Of a stretch of 64,000 nucleotides of DNA, positions 25,947-35,530 are shown piece after piece; positions within the stretch are counted from its first letter, which is position 1; every line of letters starts with the position of its first letter. Position numbers and translations under genes: made by a program. The notes beneath the pieces are model-generated. The model saw nothing but the letters and a program-made list of their open reading frames with translations, did no database searches and was not told the DNA's origin. The DNA comes from Pigmentiphaga sp. NML030171 (GTDB lineage: Bacteria > Pseudomonadota > Gammaproteobacteria > Burkholderiales > Burkholderiaceae_B), in the NCBI RefSeq assembly GCF_002188635.1, contig NZ_NINX01000024.1, forward strand, positions 62,001 to 126,000. The letters run 5' to 3'.

Positions 25947-26906
25947 CTACAGGTGGAAATCCCCGGCGGCTTCCGGCTGGTAAAGCACTTTCTCGATGCA
26001 GATACGGCGGGTGCGGTCCGAAATCCGCCAATCGATGGCATCTCCCTCCTGGTAGCCCAGGATCGCCGCGCCGACGTCGGAGCACACCGACAGCTTCCCG
26101 GCACTGCCGTCCGCGTCCTCGGGGTAGACCAGGGCCACCTCCACTTCCTCGTCGTCCAGATGCAGCAAGGCGCGGGAATTCATCGTGACGACGCTCCGCG
26201 CCACTTGCCGCGGATCGACGACGATGGCTCGCTCGATCTCGTGCTCGAGATCGACCACGGCCGGCCCCTGCTCGAGCGCGATCAGGCTGCTGAGCCGGGC
26301 CTTGTCGATTTCGGTGATATGGATATCGGTGGAATCGCCCACGGCGTTTTCGCGCAAGAGCCGGAGATAGTGCTCGACAGTCATGGAAAACGACTTCAGC
26401 GTCGGCGTTTCGCTTTCAGGCAGGAAGCCGCAGCGCAGGAAGGCTTTCAGCGAACGCGCGTTGTCCGGGTGGATCTTGGCGATGAGTTTCTCGGCCCGCA
26501 TGTCGAAGAAGGCGAGCTTCATGCCTTCGAGGATGGCGCTGGCGCCGAGCTTGCGACCCCAGTTGTCGCGATCCCCGATGACCAGGACTATCTCGCAGTC
26601 CGGCCCCGTCTTGACGAGGCGCACGAAGCCCACCGGCACATCGTGCCGGTCGTAGGCCATGAAGAATCGGCCGCCCTGGTTGAACAGATGGGTCAGGATG
26701 GGCAACTGGACCCGGCCGATGACCTGTTCGATGAAGCGGGAGACATGGCGCGAATCGCTCAGATAGCGGATGACGCGCTCATCTTCCAACCAGTCCATCA
26801 GAGTCAGCGCGTCTGCCCGAGTGATCTCTGGACATAGCGAAATGAAAGGCTTGTTCATCTTCACCACACGTGGCTGCGAATGAAAGCCCTTCATGGCCAC
26901 GGCCAT
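25947..26906 (-). CDS. Fusion of GNAT acetyltransferase with Rnk/GreA-C-terminal-like domain
   Basis: A 319-residue two-domain protein. Residues about 25-185 are a GNAT fold (DERVIRYLSDS, VPVGFVRLVK, WGRKLGASAILEGMKLAFFDM as the acetyl-CoA region, HPDNARSLKAFLRCGF). Residues about 200-315 match Rnk and the GreA/GreB C-terminal domain (VVTMNSRALLHLDDEEVEVALVYP by position 245-268, then SVCSDVGAAILGYQEGDAIDWRI). Rnk-like domains bind RNA polymerase secondary-channel or nucleoside diphosphate kinase targets. The start is uncertain: ATGs at 26906, 26891 and 26858 are in frame. It is read just after tRNA-Lys but beyond its terminator. Confidence 0.85.
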   Translation of the reverse strand: MAVAMKGFHSQPRVVKMNKPFISLCPEITRADALTLMDWLEDERVIRYLSDSRHVSRFIEQVIGRVQLPILTHLFNQGGRFFMAYDRHDVPVGFVRLVKTGPDCEIVLVIGDRDNWGRKLGASAILEGMKLAFFDMRAEKLIAKIHPDNARSLKAFLRCGFLPESETPTLKSFSMTVEHYLRLLRENAVGDSTDIHITEIDKARLSSLIALEQGPAVVDLEHEIERAIVVDPRQVARSVVTMNSRALLHLDDEEVEVALVYPEDADGSAGKLSVCSDVGAAILGYQEGDAIDWRISDRTRRICIEKVLYQPEAAGDFHL

Positions 26907-26932
26907 GACGGTTCTTTCGACAAAAAACGCAC

Positions 26933-26971
26933 AAAAGAAAAACGCCCTAGGCCGCCGGGCGCCTAAGGCGT
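26933..26971 (-). terminator. Rho-independent terminator of tRNA-Lys
   Basis: An 11-bp stem (ACGCCTTAGGC/GCCTAGGGCGT, one wobble pair) with an 8-base loop is followed by TTTTTCTTTT on the minus strand, starting about 19 bases after the tRNA CCA. Confidence 0.88.
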
Positions 26972-26989
26972 CTTTCCTTGCTGAATTCT

Positions 26990-27065
26990 TGGTGGGCTGT
27001 GAGTGGCTCGAACACTCGACCTACGGATTAAGAGTCCGCTGCTCTACCAACTGAGCTAACAGCCC
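26990..27065 (-). tRNA. tRNA-Lys (anticodon CTT), CCA encoded
   Basis: A 76-base cloverleaf: acceptor GGGCTGT/ACAGCCC with discriminator A and encoded CCA; D arm GCTC/GAGC; anticodon stem GCGGA/TCCGT with loop CTCTTAA (anticodon CTT); T arm GAGTG-TTCGAGC-CACTC. It has its own promoter and terminator. Confidence 0.96.
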
Positions 27066-27079
27066 TGCAAAGAAGCAAG

Positions 27080-27109
27080 ATTATAACGACTTTTTTCGAC
27101 TTGTGCGAA
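27080..27109 (-). promoter_or_regulatory. Promoter of tRNA-Lys
   Basis: On the minus strand TTCGCA (27104-27109) and a perfect TATAAT (27080-27085) are 18 bases apart, ending 14 bases before the tRNA 5' end. Confidence 0.7.
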
Positions 27110-27218
27110 TCAAGGCCTGCCGCTCCCTTTCCGGCCGGCATCGACTTCCGCGGCCGCCCCCGCCAAGCCGCCCGCGCGGCTGGGTAGAATCGCCCTATCC
27201 CCTCTTCAGACCGCCCCC

Positions 27219-29516
27219 ATGCAGACACGACGCCCACGCCCCTGGACCGCCCTCGCCCTGCTGTGCCTGGCCCTCTGGATGTCGCGGCCGGCCGACGCCG
27301 CCGCTCCCGACCCCGCGGCCGTGACGCCGGCCCAGGCGCGCCAGGTCCTGGACCTGCTGCGCGACGACGCCCGGCGGGCGGAACTGGAGCAGACGCTGAG
27401 CGTCATCGCCGAGGCGACGGAGCAGCAGGCCGCCCCGCCGGCGGCCGCGCCCGCCGCGCCGGAAGCGCCGGTCGCCCTGGAGAAGGACGGGCTCATCGCC
27501 CAGGCCTTCACGCAGGCGGGCAAGTGGGTGGACTCGGCGCTGGGCGAACTGCGGCTGACGGGAGCGACGCTGTGGTCGCTGCGGTCGGCGGGCGCCTGGT
27601 GGCAGTACTACCTCGGCACGCCGGAGGCCCGCACGGCGACCTTCCAGGGCCTGGGCACGATTCTGTTGATCCTGGCCGTGGCCCTGGGCGTGGAAGCGGG
27701 TATCGGGCGACTGCTGCGCCGGCCGCGCGCGATGCTGCTGGCCTACGCGGAACGCCGGTACATCCCGGATACCGTTCCGCCCTCCGCGCCCGACCCCGAC
27801 ACGGAAACGCCCGCCGAGCCCGACCAGCACCTGCGCATCGTGCGCCGGCTGCCCGCCGCGCTGGCGCATGCCATCCTGGCCCTGGTGCCGCTGGCCGGCT
27901 TCCTGGTGGTGGCGACGATACTGATGAGGCTGTTCGGCGCGCCGGCCGCCGGCTTCTATCCGTTCATCCTGCCGCTGATCGGCGCCTACCTCGCCATGCG
28001 GCTGACGATGACCGCGCTGCGCCTGCTGACCTCGCCGTCGGGTGCCTGCCTGCGCCTGTCCCGGCTGGGCGACGAATCGGCGCGCTATCTGGACACCTGG
28101 CTGCGGCGCGTGGTGGCGGTCGGCGCCTTCGGCGTGGCCGCGACCGAGATCGCCTACCTGCTGGGGGCCGGCGACGATGCGCGCAACGCGCTGTCCAAGC
28201 TGGTGGGCCTGGCCGTGCACGCGATGCTGATCGTCATGGTGGTCCAGCGGCGGCGCCAGGTGTCGCGCTGGATACGCGGACAGGAACACGAGGGGCTGCG
28301 GGCGGTGCTGGCCAATGTCTGGGCGCCCACCGCCATCGCGGTCATCGCCGGACTCTGGGTGGTATGGGCGCTGGGCACGGCCAGCGGGCTGTCGCAGTTG
28401 CTGCACTATGTCTGGCGCACGGCGCTGGTCATGCTGGCGGCTACCGTCCTCAGCATGATCCTGCTGGGGGCGCTGGACCGCGCCTTCTACAGCGACGCCC
28501 CCGCGGCGGGCGGCGGCCAGCCGGGCCGGCGGCCCTACCAGACGCTGGCGCAGCGTGTCGTGATGATCCTGGTCTTCGTCGCCACCGCGATCGCGCTGCT
28601 GGAGGTCTGGGGCGTGCACGCGCTGGACTGGTTCGAGGCCGGCACGGTGGGCCGCAGGCTGGTCTCGGCCACCGCGACCATCGCGGTGGCCTGCGTCCTC
28701 GCGCTGGTCGCCTGGGAAGCCGCCAATCTGTCGATCAACCGCCGAATGGAGCGCTGGACCCGGGCCGGCGATCTCGCCCGCGCCACGCGGCTGCGCACGC
28801 TGGTCCCCATCCTGCGCACGACGCTGTTCATCGTAATCGCGCTGATCGTGCTGTTCACCGCGCTCAACGAACTGGGCATCAACATCGCGCCCCTGCTGGC
28901 CGGCGCCAGCATCATCGGCGTGGCCATCGGCTTCGGCTCGCAAAAGCTGGTGCAGGATTTCATCACCGGCATCTTCCTGCTGATGGAGAACGCGATGCAG
29001 GTGGGCGATTCGGTGACGCTGGCGGGGGTATCGGGCACGGTCGAGTACCTGTCCATACGCACGGTGCGGCTGCGCGCGGGCGACGGCGCCCTGCACGTGG
29101 TCCCCTTCAGCGCCGTGGGCACGGTCTCGAACAGCAACCGCGGCATCGGCAACGCCTCCGTGCGGGTCAGCGTCAGCGCCGACTCGGACCTGGACGAGGT
29201 CATCGCCGCGATCCGCAACGTGGGCGAGGAAATGCGCAACGACCCCGACCTGGGTCCGCTGATGCTGGCCGACCTGGACCTGTGGGGCGTGGACCAGGTG
29301 GACGGCGCCTCGGTCACCCTGGCCGGACAGATCCGCACGCTGGATCGCGGCAAGGCCGCGGTGCAGCGCGGCTTCAACCAGCGTCTCTATCGCCGTTTCA
29401 AGCAGTTGGGAATACAGTTTGCAAATCCGCAGGCCAGTTTCGTCCGCCGCCTGGACGGCGACGGACGGCAGGCCGCGGCGCCGCAACCGTCGGCGGGCGG
29501 CGGCTCGGAGGCTTGA
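27219..29516 (+). CDS. MscS-family mechanosensitive channel, large YbiO-like form
   Basis: A 765-residue inner-membrane channel. A cleavable signal (ending near RPADA) is followed by a periplasmic helical part with an Ala/Pro-rich linker (residues about 65-90), many hydrophobic segments, and the C-terminal MscS core: pore helix LLAGASIIGVAIGFGSQKLV near residue 565, then QDFITGIFLLMENAMQVGDSV and the beta domain. Length and layout resemble the moderate-conductance YbiO channels, which release solutes at hypo-osmotic shock. The C-terminal tail is Ala/Gly/Ser-rich. No strong ribosome binding site is visible. Confidence 0.9.
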   Translation: MQTRRPRPWTALALLCLALWMSRPADAAAPDPAAVTPAQARQVLDLLRDDARRAELEQTLSVIAEATEQQAAPPAAAPAAPEAPVALEKDGLIAQAFTQAGKWVDSALGELRLTGATLWSLRSAGAWWQYYLGTPEARTATFQGLGTILLILAVALGVEAGIGRLLRRPRAMLLAYAERRYIPDTVPPSAPDPDTETPAEPDQHLRIVRRLPAALAHAILALVPLAGFLVVATILMRLFGAPAAGFYPFILPLIGAYLAMRLTMTALRLLTSPSGACLRLSRLGDESARYLDTWLRRVVAVGAFGVAATEIAYLLGAGDDARNALSKLVGLAVHAMLIVMVVQRRRQVSRWIRGQEHEGLRAVLANVWAPTAIAVIAGLWVVWALGTASGLSQLLHYVWRTALVMLAATVLSMILLGALDRAFYSDAPAAGGGQPGRRPYQTLAQRVVMILVFVATAIALLEVWGVHALDWFEAGTVGRRLVSATATIAVACVLALVAWEAANLSINRRMERWTRAGDLARATRLRTLVPILRTTLFIVIALIVLFTALNELGINIAPLLAGASIIGVAIGFGSQKLVQDFITGIFLLMENAMQVGDSVTLAGVSGTVEYLSIRTVRLRAGDGALHVVPFSAVGTVSNSNRGIGNASVRVSVSADSDLDEVIAAIRNVGEEMRNDPDLGPLMLADLDLWGVDQVDGASVTLAGQIRTLDRGKAAVQRGFNQRLYRRFKQLGIQFANPQASFVRRLDGDGRQAAAPQPSAGGGSEA

Positions 29517-29528
29517 CCCCGGGCATGA

Positions 29529-29798
<270 letters not shown>

Positions 29799-29885
29799 CC
29801 GATCCTCCGGCGGGTCCGTTTCCTGCTGGAGTCCCGGACCGGGCCCGGTGTGGCCCGGTTCATTCGGACTACCCAGGAGACGAAG

Positions 29886-30335
29886 ATGGCCCGAGATGTG
29901 ACGACAGTACTGAACGACTTGATCGAGACCTGCAAGGACGGCGAGTACGGCTTTCGGCAAGCTGCCCAGGACGCCCACGATCCCGAGTTGAAGACACTTT
30001 TTTCCCGGCGCGCGGGCGACTGCTCGACAGCCGCGGCCCAGTTGCAGGAGCAGGTCGCGGCGCTGGGCGACCAGCCCGAGGAAGGCGGTACCGCGGCCGG
30101 CGCGCTGCACCGCGGCTGGCTGGGGCTGAAATCGGCGGTGGCGGGGCGTACGGACCTCGCCATCCTGGAGGAATGCGAACGCGGCGAGGACGTGGCCAAG
30201 AGCCGCTACCAGGCTGCCCTGCGCGAGGAACTCCCGCCCCAGCTCCTGGCCCTGGTACAGGTGCAATACGAGGGCGTCGTGCGCAATCACGACCAGGTGA
30301 AGGAACTGCGCGACCGGATGCGCGCACACGCGTAG
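29886..30335 (+). CDS. PA2169/DUF2383-family four-helix-bundle protein
   Basis: A 149-residue helical protein. VTTVLNDLIETCKDGEYGFRQAAQD at the N-terminus (residues 5-29), a LHRGWLGLKSAV segment and ILEECERGEDVAKSRYQAAL are the usual blocks of the family, which is ferritin-like in fold and often stress-induced. No transmembrane segment or signal is present. The ATG follows CCAGGAGACGAAG, a strong ribosome binding site. Function is unknown. Confidence 0.85.
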   Translation: MARDVTTVLNDLIETCKDGEYGFRQAAQDAHDPELKTLFSRRAGDCSTAAAQLQEQVAALGDQPEEGGTAAGALHRGWLGLKSAVAGRTDLAILEECERGEDVAKSRYQAALREELPPQLLALVQVQYEGVVRNHDQVKELRDRMRAHA

Positions 30336-30343
30336 CCGTGGAC

Positions 30344-30369
30344 GGAGGGCGGCCTGCCGGCCGCCTTCC
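30344..30369. terminator. Hairpin between convergent DUF2383 and sensor-kinase genes
   Basis: An 11-bp stem (GGAGGGCGGCC/GGCCGCCTTCC, one G-T pair) with a 4-base loop fills the 36-base gap. It may terminate both genes, but there is no T-run. Confidence 0.5.
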
Positions 30370-30371
30370 CG

Positions 30372-32359
30372 CTAGCGCCGCTCCAGGAAAGCGGTTCGCG
30401 CCAGGTTGTTTATCAATCCGACCAGTTGCGGAAACTCCACCGGCTTGGCCAGGTAGACCTGGAAGCCCGCCGCCAGCGCGCCGATACGGTCCTCGCACCG
30501 GCTGGCCGAGGTCAGGGCGACGGCGGGAGTCGGGGTGGGAAAGCGATCGGGCGCGCCGCGCTCGAGTTCGCGGATCCGGGCCAGCGTATCGCTGCCGTCC
30601 ATGCCCGGCAGGGTCATGTCGCTGACGATGACATGGGGCAGGCCGTCCGAGTCCGCCCTGCGCAGGTACTCCAGGGCCGACCCGCCGGATTCGCACGCGA
30701 CGACCTCTCCTCCCGCCTGCTTCAAGGAGTCGGCCAGTTCGCCGCGCGCCTCGGCATGCCCCTCGACCAGGAGGATACGCACGTCGTTCAGGGTCGCGGG
30801 TGAGGCCGCTCGCGTGCCGGTCCCCGCGGCCGGCCCGGGCGCCTGGCCTTCGCCGGCCAGCGGCAGGTAGATGGAGAAGAGCGCGCCCTGGCCTTCGCCT
30901 CCGCTCTGGGCGGCTACCCTGCCGCCCTGCAGCTCGGCCAGATGCCGCACCAGCGTCAACCCCAGGCCCAGCCCGTCGGGACGGCGGGCACGGAAGGCAT
31001 CGAGCTGGCGGAACGGATCGAACAGATAAGGCATGACGTCGGCCGCGATGCCCTTGCCGGTGTCCCCGACGGCGATCCTGGCCTCGGTCTGCGTCGCCTC
31101 GACCCGTACCGAGACCTGGCCGTCGGGCAGGCTGAACTTGATGGCGTTGTCCAGCAGGTGCCCCACCATCTGCTCGATGCGCTCGGCGCTGCCCCAGACC
31201 CGGACCTCGCCGGGCGGCAGCTCGGCGCGCAGGTTCACATTGCGTTCGGCGGCCTTCGGAGCGGCCTGCGCGACCGCGCGTTCGACGATGGGCGCCAGCG
31301 CTTCCAGCCTCATCGAAAGCTGGAGGCGGCCCGTCATCGCGTGGGTGGCGTCGAGCAATTCGTCGATCAGCCTGACCTGCTGCTGCACGCCGGTCCTGAT
31401 GCCCGCCAGCGCTCGCGCCACCGTCGGCACGCCGGCGTCGACGCGGCTCTCGAGCACGTGGGCCCAACTCTGGATGCCGTTGAGCGGGGACCGCAGTTCG
31501 TGGGAAACCATGGACAGGAACTGGTCGCGTACCCCGATCGCCGTTTCCGCCTGCGTCCGCGCCGCCTGTTCGCGCAGCAGCAGCGTGTCGAGCTCCACCT
31601 GGGCGCGCACCCACGCGCTGACATCCACGGTCGCCGCCAAGGCGCGCCCGCCGGCGCCGTCGGCCACGACGCGGACGCGGAAGTGGCGGGTGGAGGATCC
31701 GGTGTCTATGCGATAGTCGAAGGTCTGGGCCTTTCCCGTGGCCAGCGCGTCCGCCACCGCCTGCTCGTAGGCCGACGCGATGTAGGGCGCCACGCCGAGC
31801 TCGCGCGCGGTCTTGCCGACAAACGCCACCGGCTCGATGCCGAACAACTCGCCGGCCGCCCGGTTGGCGTACAGATAGCGCAAGGATGCGTCGTAGGCGA
31901 CGAGGGCATGAGGCAGCAGGTCCAGCAGCCGGCCCTCGTCGGCCTGGTTGCCATCAGGCGGGCGCGCCGCGGCGGACTCGCGCGCGGGCAGGCAGGTGCC
32001 GCTGAACCCCACGAATTGCCGGTTGGCCTCCAGGCTGGGGTGGGCCAGGGTATGCGCGTCCACCTGCCGCCGTCGGCGGTGGCCACCCGGTGCGCCACGT
32101 CGAAAGGAGCCGCATCGGCGGCTCCCTTGGCGACGGCGGCCCGGACCCGCTCGCGCTGGTCGGCCGGCACGCATGCCAGCCAGCCCCAGCCCAGGGCCGC
32201 CTCGGCGGATTGCCCCGTCAGGCGGGTCCAGGCGGGATTCACATACACCCACTCCCCCGTCGTGGAAGCGGACCAGAGCACGCCCGGGGCGTGCTCCGCC
32301 AAAATGCGATAGGAAGGACCGGACGGCCCGGCCGCCTGCGAAACGCGTCGTGCAACCAT
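30372..32359 (-). pseudogene. Hybrid sensor kinase (PAS-PAS-HisKA-HATPase-REC) with a frameshift in the first PAS domain
   Basis: Read from ATG 32359, the first PAS domain (ILAEHAPGVLWSAS...WVYVNPAWTRLTG) is open to ADGGRW near 32070, after which the frame runs into unrelated sequence. The match resumes one frame over as LAHPSLEANRQFVGFSGTC, so one base appears to be missing near 32050-32070. The rest is intact: second PAS, H-box SMVSHELRSPLNG, N-box LLDNAIKFS, DTGKGI and GLGLGLTLV, then a receiver with phospho-acceptor in SDMTLPGMDG and lysine in AKPVE. The receiver's acidic pair reads EG rather than DD/ED. It may be a true pseudogene, a sequencing error, or a shorter kinase starting inside. 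Confidence 0.65.
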
Positions 32360-32412
32360 GTTCAACCGCGAAAAAGGCGCTGCATGTTCATCGGTTTTTT
32401 TGCCCTCCGCGG

Positions 32413-32607
32413 TCAGCGGGACCATTCGCCCTCATAGCCCTCTTCCGTCTCCTCGGGGGACCGGACGAAGAAGGTGGCCAGGAACGCTCCCAGCGAAACC
32501 AGGAACAGGACGAAGGCGATATTGGCGGCACCGGCCGCGAAATCGCCGAGTCCCACGACGGCAACCAGCAAGGGGATCACGAAAAAGATAGTAGCCCAGC
32601 GCAACAT
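32413..32607 (-). CDS. DUF1328 (YtjA-type) small membrane protein
   Basis: A 64-residue protein: MLRWATIFFVIPLLVAVVG followed by a second hydrophobic stretch IAFVLFLVSLGAFLATFFV, giving two membrane helices, then an acidic tail (EETEEGYEGEW). This is the DUF1328/YtjA pattern, unusual only in the longer acidic end. GGAGAAGAACC precedes the ATG. It lies 53 bases upstream of the frameshifted kinase on the same strand. Confidence 0.85.
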   Translation of the reverse strand: MLRWATIFFVIPLLVAVVGLGDFAAGAANIAFVLFLVSLGAFLATFFVRSPEETEEGYEGEWSR

Positions 32608-32885
32608 GGTTCTTCTCCTTGGCTTTCCCGTAAAGACGCGTCCCGCTGACGGCGGGCTCTGTTCGACGCGTTGGACGTCGTGCCGGATGACGAGCACATT
32701 CCGTACCATGCCGCGCTTGCCCTTTGAAAAGCCTGTTGCACTGGGTAATCGGGGGGTCTCTTATAAGATTTGCACGGTGCCCTGTCCCGCCTCAGGTAAG
32801 AATTACATGTAAATCTTGCAAGCGATCCGCAGGCTGCCTTCTCCGGCTACAAGTTCTACACTGGAGGCTGACCCGGGAGCCCCTC

Positions 32886-34325
32886 ATGGACCTGTCCGAC
32901 CTCGCCGCGGTGCTGGCGCGCCGCTATGACGATGAACTGATCCCCCTCTTGGCCGACTACGTGCGCGTGCCCGCCAAGTCGCCCATGTTCGATCCCAATT
33001 GGGCCGAGCACGGTCACCTGGCCGCGGTGGTGGACGCGGCGGCGAAGTGGGCGCGCGCTCAGCCGGTCACGGGGCTGCAGGTCGAGATCGTCGCCATCCC
33101 GGGCCGCACGCCCTGCCTGTATTTCGAGGCGCCGGCCACCCAGGGCCTGGGGGGCGACCGCACCGTGCTGTTCTACGGCCACCTGGACAAGCAGCCCGAG
33201 ATGACCGGCTGGCGCCAGGACCTGGGTCCGTGGACGCCGAAGATCGAGGACGGCAAGCTGTACGGTCGCGGCAGCGCGGACGACGGCTACGCCGTCTATG
33301 CCGCCCTGGCCACGCTGGCCGCGATGGACGCCCAGGACATACCCCGCCCCCGCTGCGTGGGGCTGATCGAGACCTGCGAGGAAAGCGGCAGCTATGACCT
33401 GCCCGCCTACCTGGACCTGCTCGCCCCGCGCATCGGTCCGCCGACGCTGGTGGTGGGCCTGGACTCGGGTTGCGGCAACTACGAGCAACTGTGGGTGACG
33501 ACCTCGTTGCGCGGACTGACCGGCGGCGTGCTGACGGTCGAGATCCTGGACGAGGGCGTCCATTCGGGCATGGCCAGCGGCCTGGTGCCCTCGTCGTTCC
33601 GGATCGCGCGCCAGCTGCTCAACCGGATCGACGACCCGGCCACCGGCCGCGTGCTGCTGCCTGAACTGCATGCCGCCATCCCCGGGGAACGCCTGGCCCA
33701 GGCCCGTACCGCCGGCGCCATCCTGGGCGACCAGGTGTGGAAGCAGTTTCCCTGGGTAGGATGCTCGCACGGCGCCGACGGCCACGCCCATGCCCTGCCC
33801 ACCACCACCGACCCGGTCGAGGGCATCCTGAACCGCACCTGGCGGCCGGCGCTGTCCGTCACCGGCGCGGCCGGCCTGCCGTCCATCGACGCCGCGGGCA
33901 ACGTGTTGCGCCCCAAGACCTCGCTCAAGCTCAGCATGCGCCTGCCGCCCACGGTGGACGCCGACCGCGCGACGCGGGCGATGAAGGCCGCGCTGGAGCA
34001 GGACCCTCCCTACCAGGCCCGGGTCCGGTTCGAAAGCGAGGGTGGCGCCGGCGGCTGGAACGCGCCGCCGACCGCGCCCTGGCTCGCACGCGCCCTGGAC
34101 GCGGCCTCGCAGTCGGCCTTCGGGCAGGGCACGGCGTGGATAGGCGAAGGCGGCACCATACCCTTCATGGGCATGCTGGGCGCGAAATTCCCCGAGGCCC
34201 AGTTCCTGATCACCGGCGTGCTGGGCCCCCGGTCCAACGCCCACGGACCCAACGAGTTCCTGCACATTCCCTACGTGAAGAAGCTGACCGCGGCCGTGGC
34301 CCACGTCATCGCCCAGGTCCGCTAG
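32886..34325 (+). CDS. M20-family metallopeptidase (dipeptidase/deacylase type)
   Basis: A 479-residue di-zinc peptidase. FYGHLDKQPE (zinc histidine), GRGSADDGYA (bridging aspartate), TCEESGS (catalytic and zinc glutamates), GLDSGCGNY (zinc aspartate) and, near the C-terminus, SNAHGPNEFLHIPY (last zinc histidine) are all present, so it should be active. A dimerisation/lid domain with GLTGGVLTVEILDEGVHSG lies between. No signal peptide. The ATG follows CGGGAGCCCCTC. It is convergent with an MFS gene, sharing 4 bases at the stops. Confidence 0.88.
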   Translation: MDLSDLAAVLARRYDDELIPLLADYVRVPAKSPMFDPNWAEHGHLAAVVDAAAKWARAQPVTGLQVEIVAIPGRTPCLYFEAPATQGLGGDRTVLFYGHLDKQPEMTGWRQDLGPWTPKIEDGKLYGRGSADDGYAVYAALATLAAMDAQDIPRPRCVGLIETCEESGSYDLPAYLDLLAPRIGPPTLVVGLDSGCGNYEQLWVTTSLRGLTGGVLTVEILDEGVHSGMASGLVPSSFRIARQLLNRIDDPATGRVLLPELHAAIPGERLAQARTAGAILGDQVWKQFPWVGCSHGADGHAHALPTTTDPVEGILNRTWRPALSVTGAAGLPSIDAAGNVLRPKTSLKLSMRLPPTVDADRATRAMKAALEQDPPYQARVRFESEGGAGGWNAPPTAPWLARALDAASQSAFGQGTAWIGEGGTIPFMGMLGAKFPEAQFLITGVLGPRSNAHGPNEFLHIPYVKKLTAAVAHVIAQVR

Positions 34326-35530
34326 CCCCGCGCGCGTAACAGCCAGCTGGCGCAGAACAGCGCGGGAATCACCAGCAGCCCGTATGCCCAGGCATAGCCG
34401 GGCTGGCCGGCCTCGCCCGCCAGCGATGCCACGTAGCTGAACAGGGGTTGGCCCACGAGCACCCCGAAATAGGTGAACAGCAGCGTCCCGCCCGTGGCCG
34501 CGCCGGCCTGGCCCGCCGGCGAGCGCCGAGCGACCTCGGCCAGGAACACACCGTTCCAGCCTATCGCTGAAGCGCCGAACACGACGGCGACGGCGGCCAC
34601 CAGGATCCATGGCGTGGACGCCTGGAGGCAGGCGGTGGCGACGCAGCTTCCCGCCATCGTCAGGGCCAGTCCGCCCAGGACCTTGCGTGGCGGGGCCCAG
34701 CGATCGGCCACGATGCCCCACAGGATCCGTCCGGCCACGCCGGCCACCTGGGACAAGGACAGGATGACGCCCGCCGCGATCAGGGTCCATCCCAGCGACA
34801 GGTTCAGGTAGGTCACCAGATAGGCGGTGATCGCCAGCTGGATGAAGGAGAACAGCAGCGAACACACGGCCATGAGGCGCAGCGCGGGCGTGCGCCAGAC
34901 CAGTCCGACCGGCCGCGCCAGGTCTTGCCAGCGCCACGGTGCGGCGGCCTCGCCCGGCGCGTCCAGGCTGCGCCGCACGCTCTGCGCGACCAGCATGCAC
35001 AGCAGGCAGGCCGCGGCGCATACCCCCAGCGCCCACCGCCAGCCCAGCACGTGCTCGATCTGCGGACTGACGAGCGCGGCCAGCACGCCGCCCAGCGGCA
35101 CGCCGGTCTGCTTGATCGAGAACACCAGCGACATGCGGTGGGCGGGCGTGCTGCGCATCAAGAGGTAGGAACTCGATGGCGTGATGGGCCCATACCCGGC
35201 GCCGATGACCAGGGCCCCGAGGGCGGCGGCCGCGGGTCCGCCGCTGCACAGCAGGCCCATGCCCAGGCCGCACAGCAGCAGGGCCGCCTGGCTGCATCGC
35301 ACCGCGCCCAGGCGGTTGACCAGGGTGCCGCCGACCACGCTGGTGAACATGGCGCCCAGGTAGACCAGGGCCATGTAGAAACCGATGGCGCTCGAGGGCA
35401 GGCCGAGTTCGCGCGTGGCCACCGGGCCGACCACCGCCGGCGCGATGGTCGCCGCCGAGGCCAGGGACTGGATCGCCAGCGTGACGGCCAACACCCACGC
35501 CGTGGAAGGTTGGCGCGGGCTATGCTTCAT
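34322..35530 (-). CDS. MFS transporter
   Basis: A 402-residue major facilitator with 12 predicted membrane segments. The loop 2-3 motif appears as GGTLVNRLGAVR, and the second half repeats it as WGIVADRWAPPRK. The sequence resembles the CynX/NimT and OFA-like groups, but substrate cannot be told. Its start overlaps the end of the polyphosphate:AMP phosphotransferase gene by 11 bases, so the two are probably cotranscribed. Confidence 0.85.
   Translation of the reverse strand: MKHSPRQPSTAWVLAVTLAIQSLASAATIAPAVVGPVATRELGLPSSAIGFYMALVYLGAMFTSVVGGTLVNRLGAVRCSQAALLLCGLGMGLLCSGGPAAAALGALVIGAGYGPITPSSSYLLMRSTPAHRMSLVFSIKQTGVPLGGVLAALVSPQIEHVLGWRWALGVCAAACLLCMLVAQSVRRSLDAPGEAAAPWRWQDLARPVGLVWRTPALRLMAVCSLLFSFIQLAITAYLVTYLNLSLGWTLIAAGVILSLSQVAGVAGRILWGIVADRWAPPRKVLGGLALTMAGSCVATACLQASTPWILVAAVAVVFGASAIGWNGVFLAEVARRSPAGQAGAATGGTLLFTYFGVLVGQPLFSYVASLAGEAGQPGYAWAYGLLVIPALFCASWLLRARG

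Noticed and set aside
26990-27065. tRNA-Lys as an attachment site for an integrated element
   Set aside because: No integrase and no repeat of the tRNA 3' end nearby.
32765-32817. AAGATTTGCA / TGTAAATCTT near-inverted repeat and CTTATAAG near 32760
   Set aside because: One mismatch, a long spacer and no suitable -35 spacing; too weak to call a promoter or operator.
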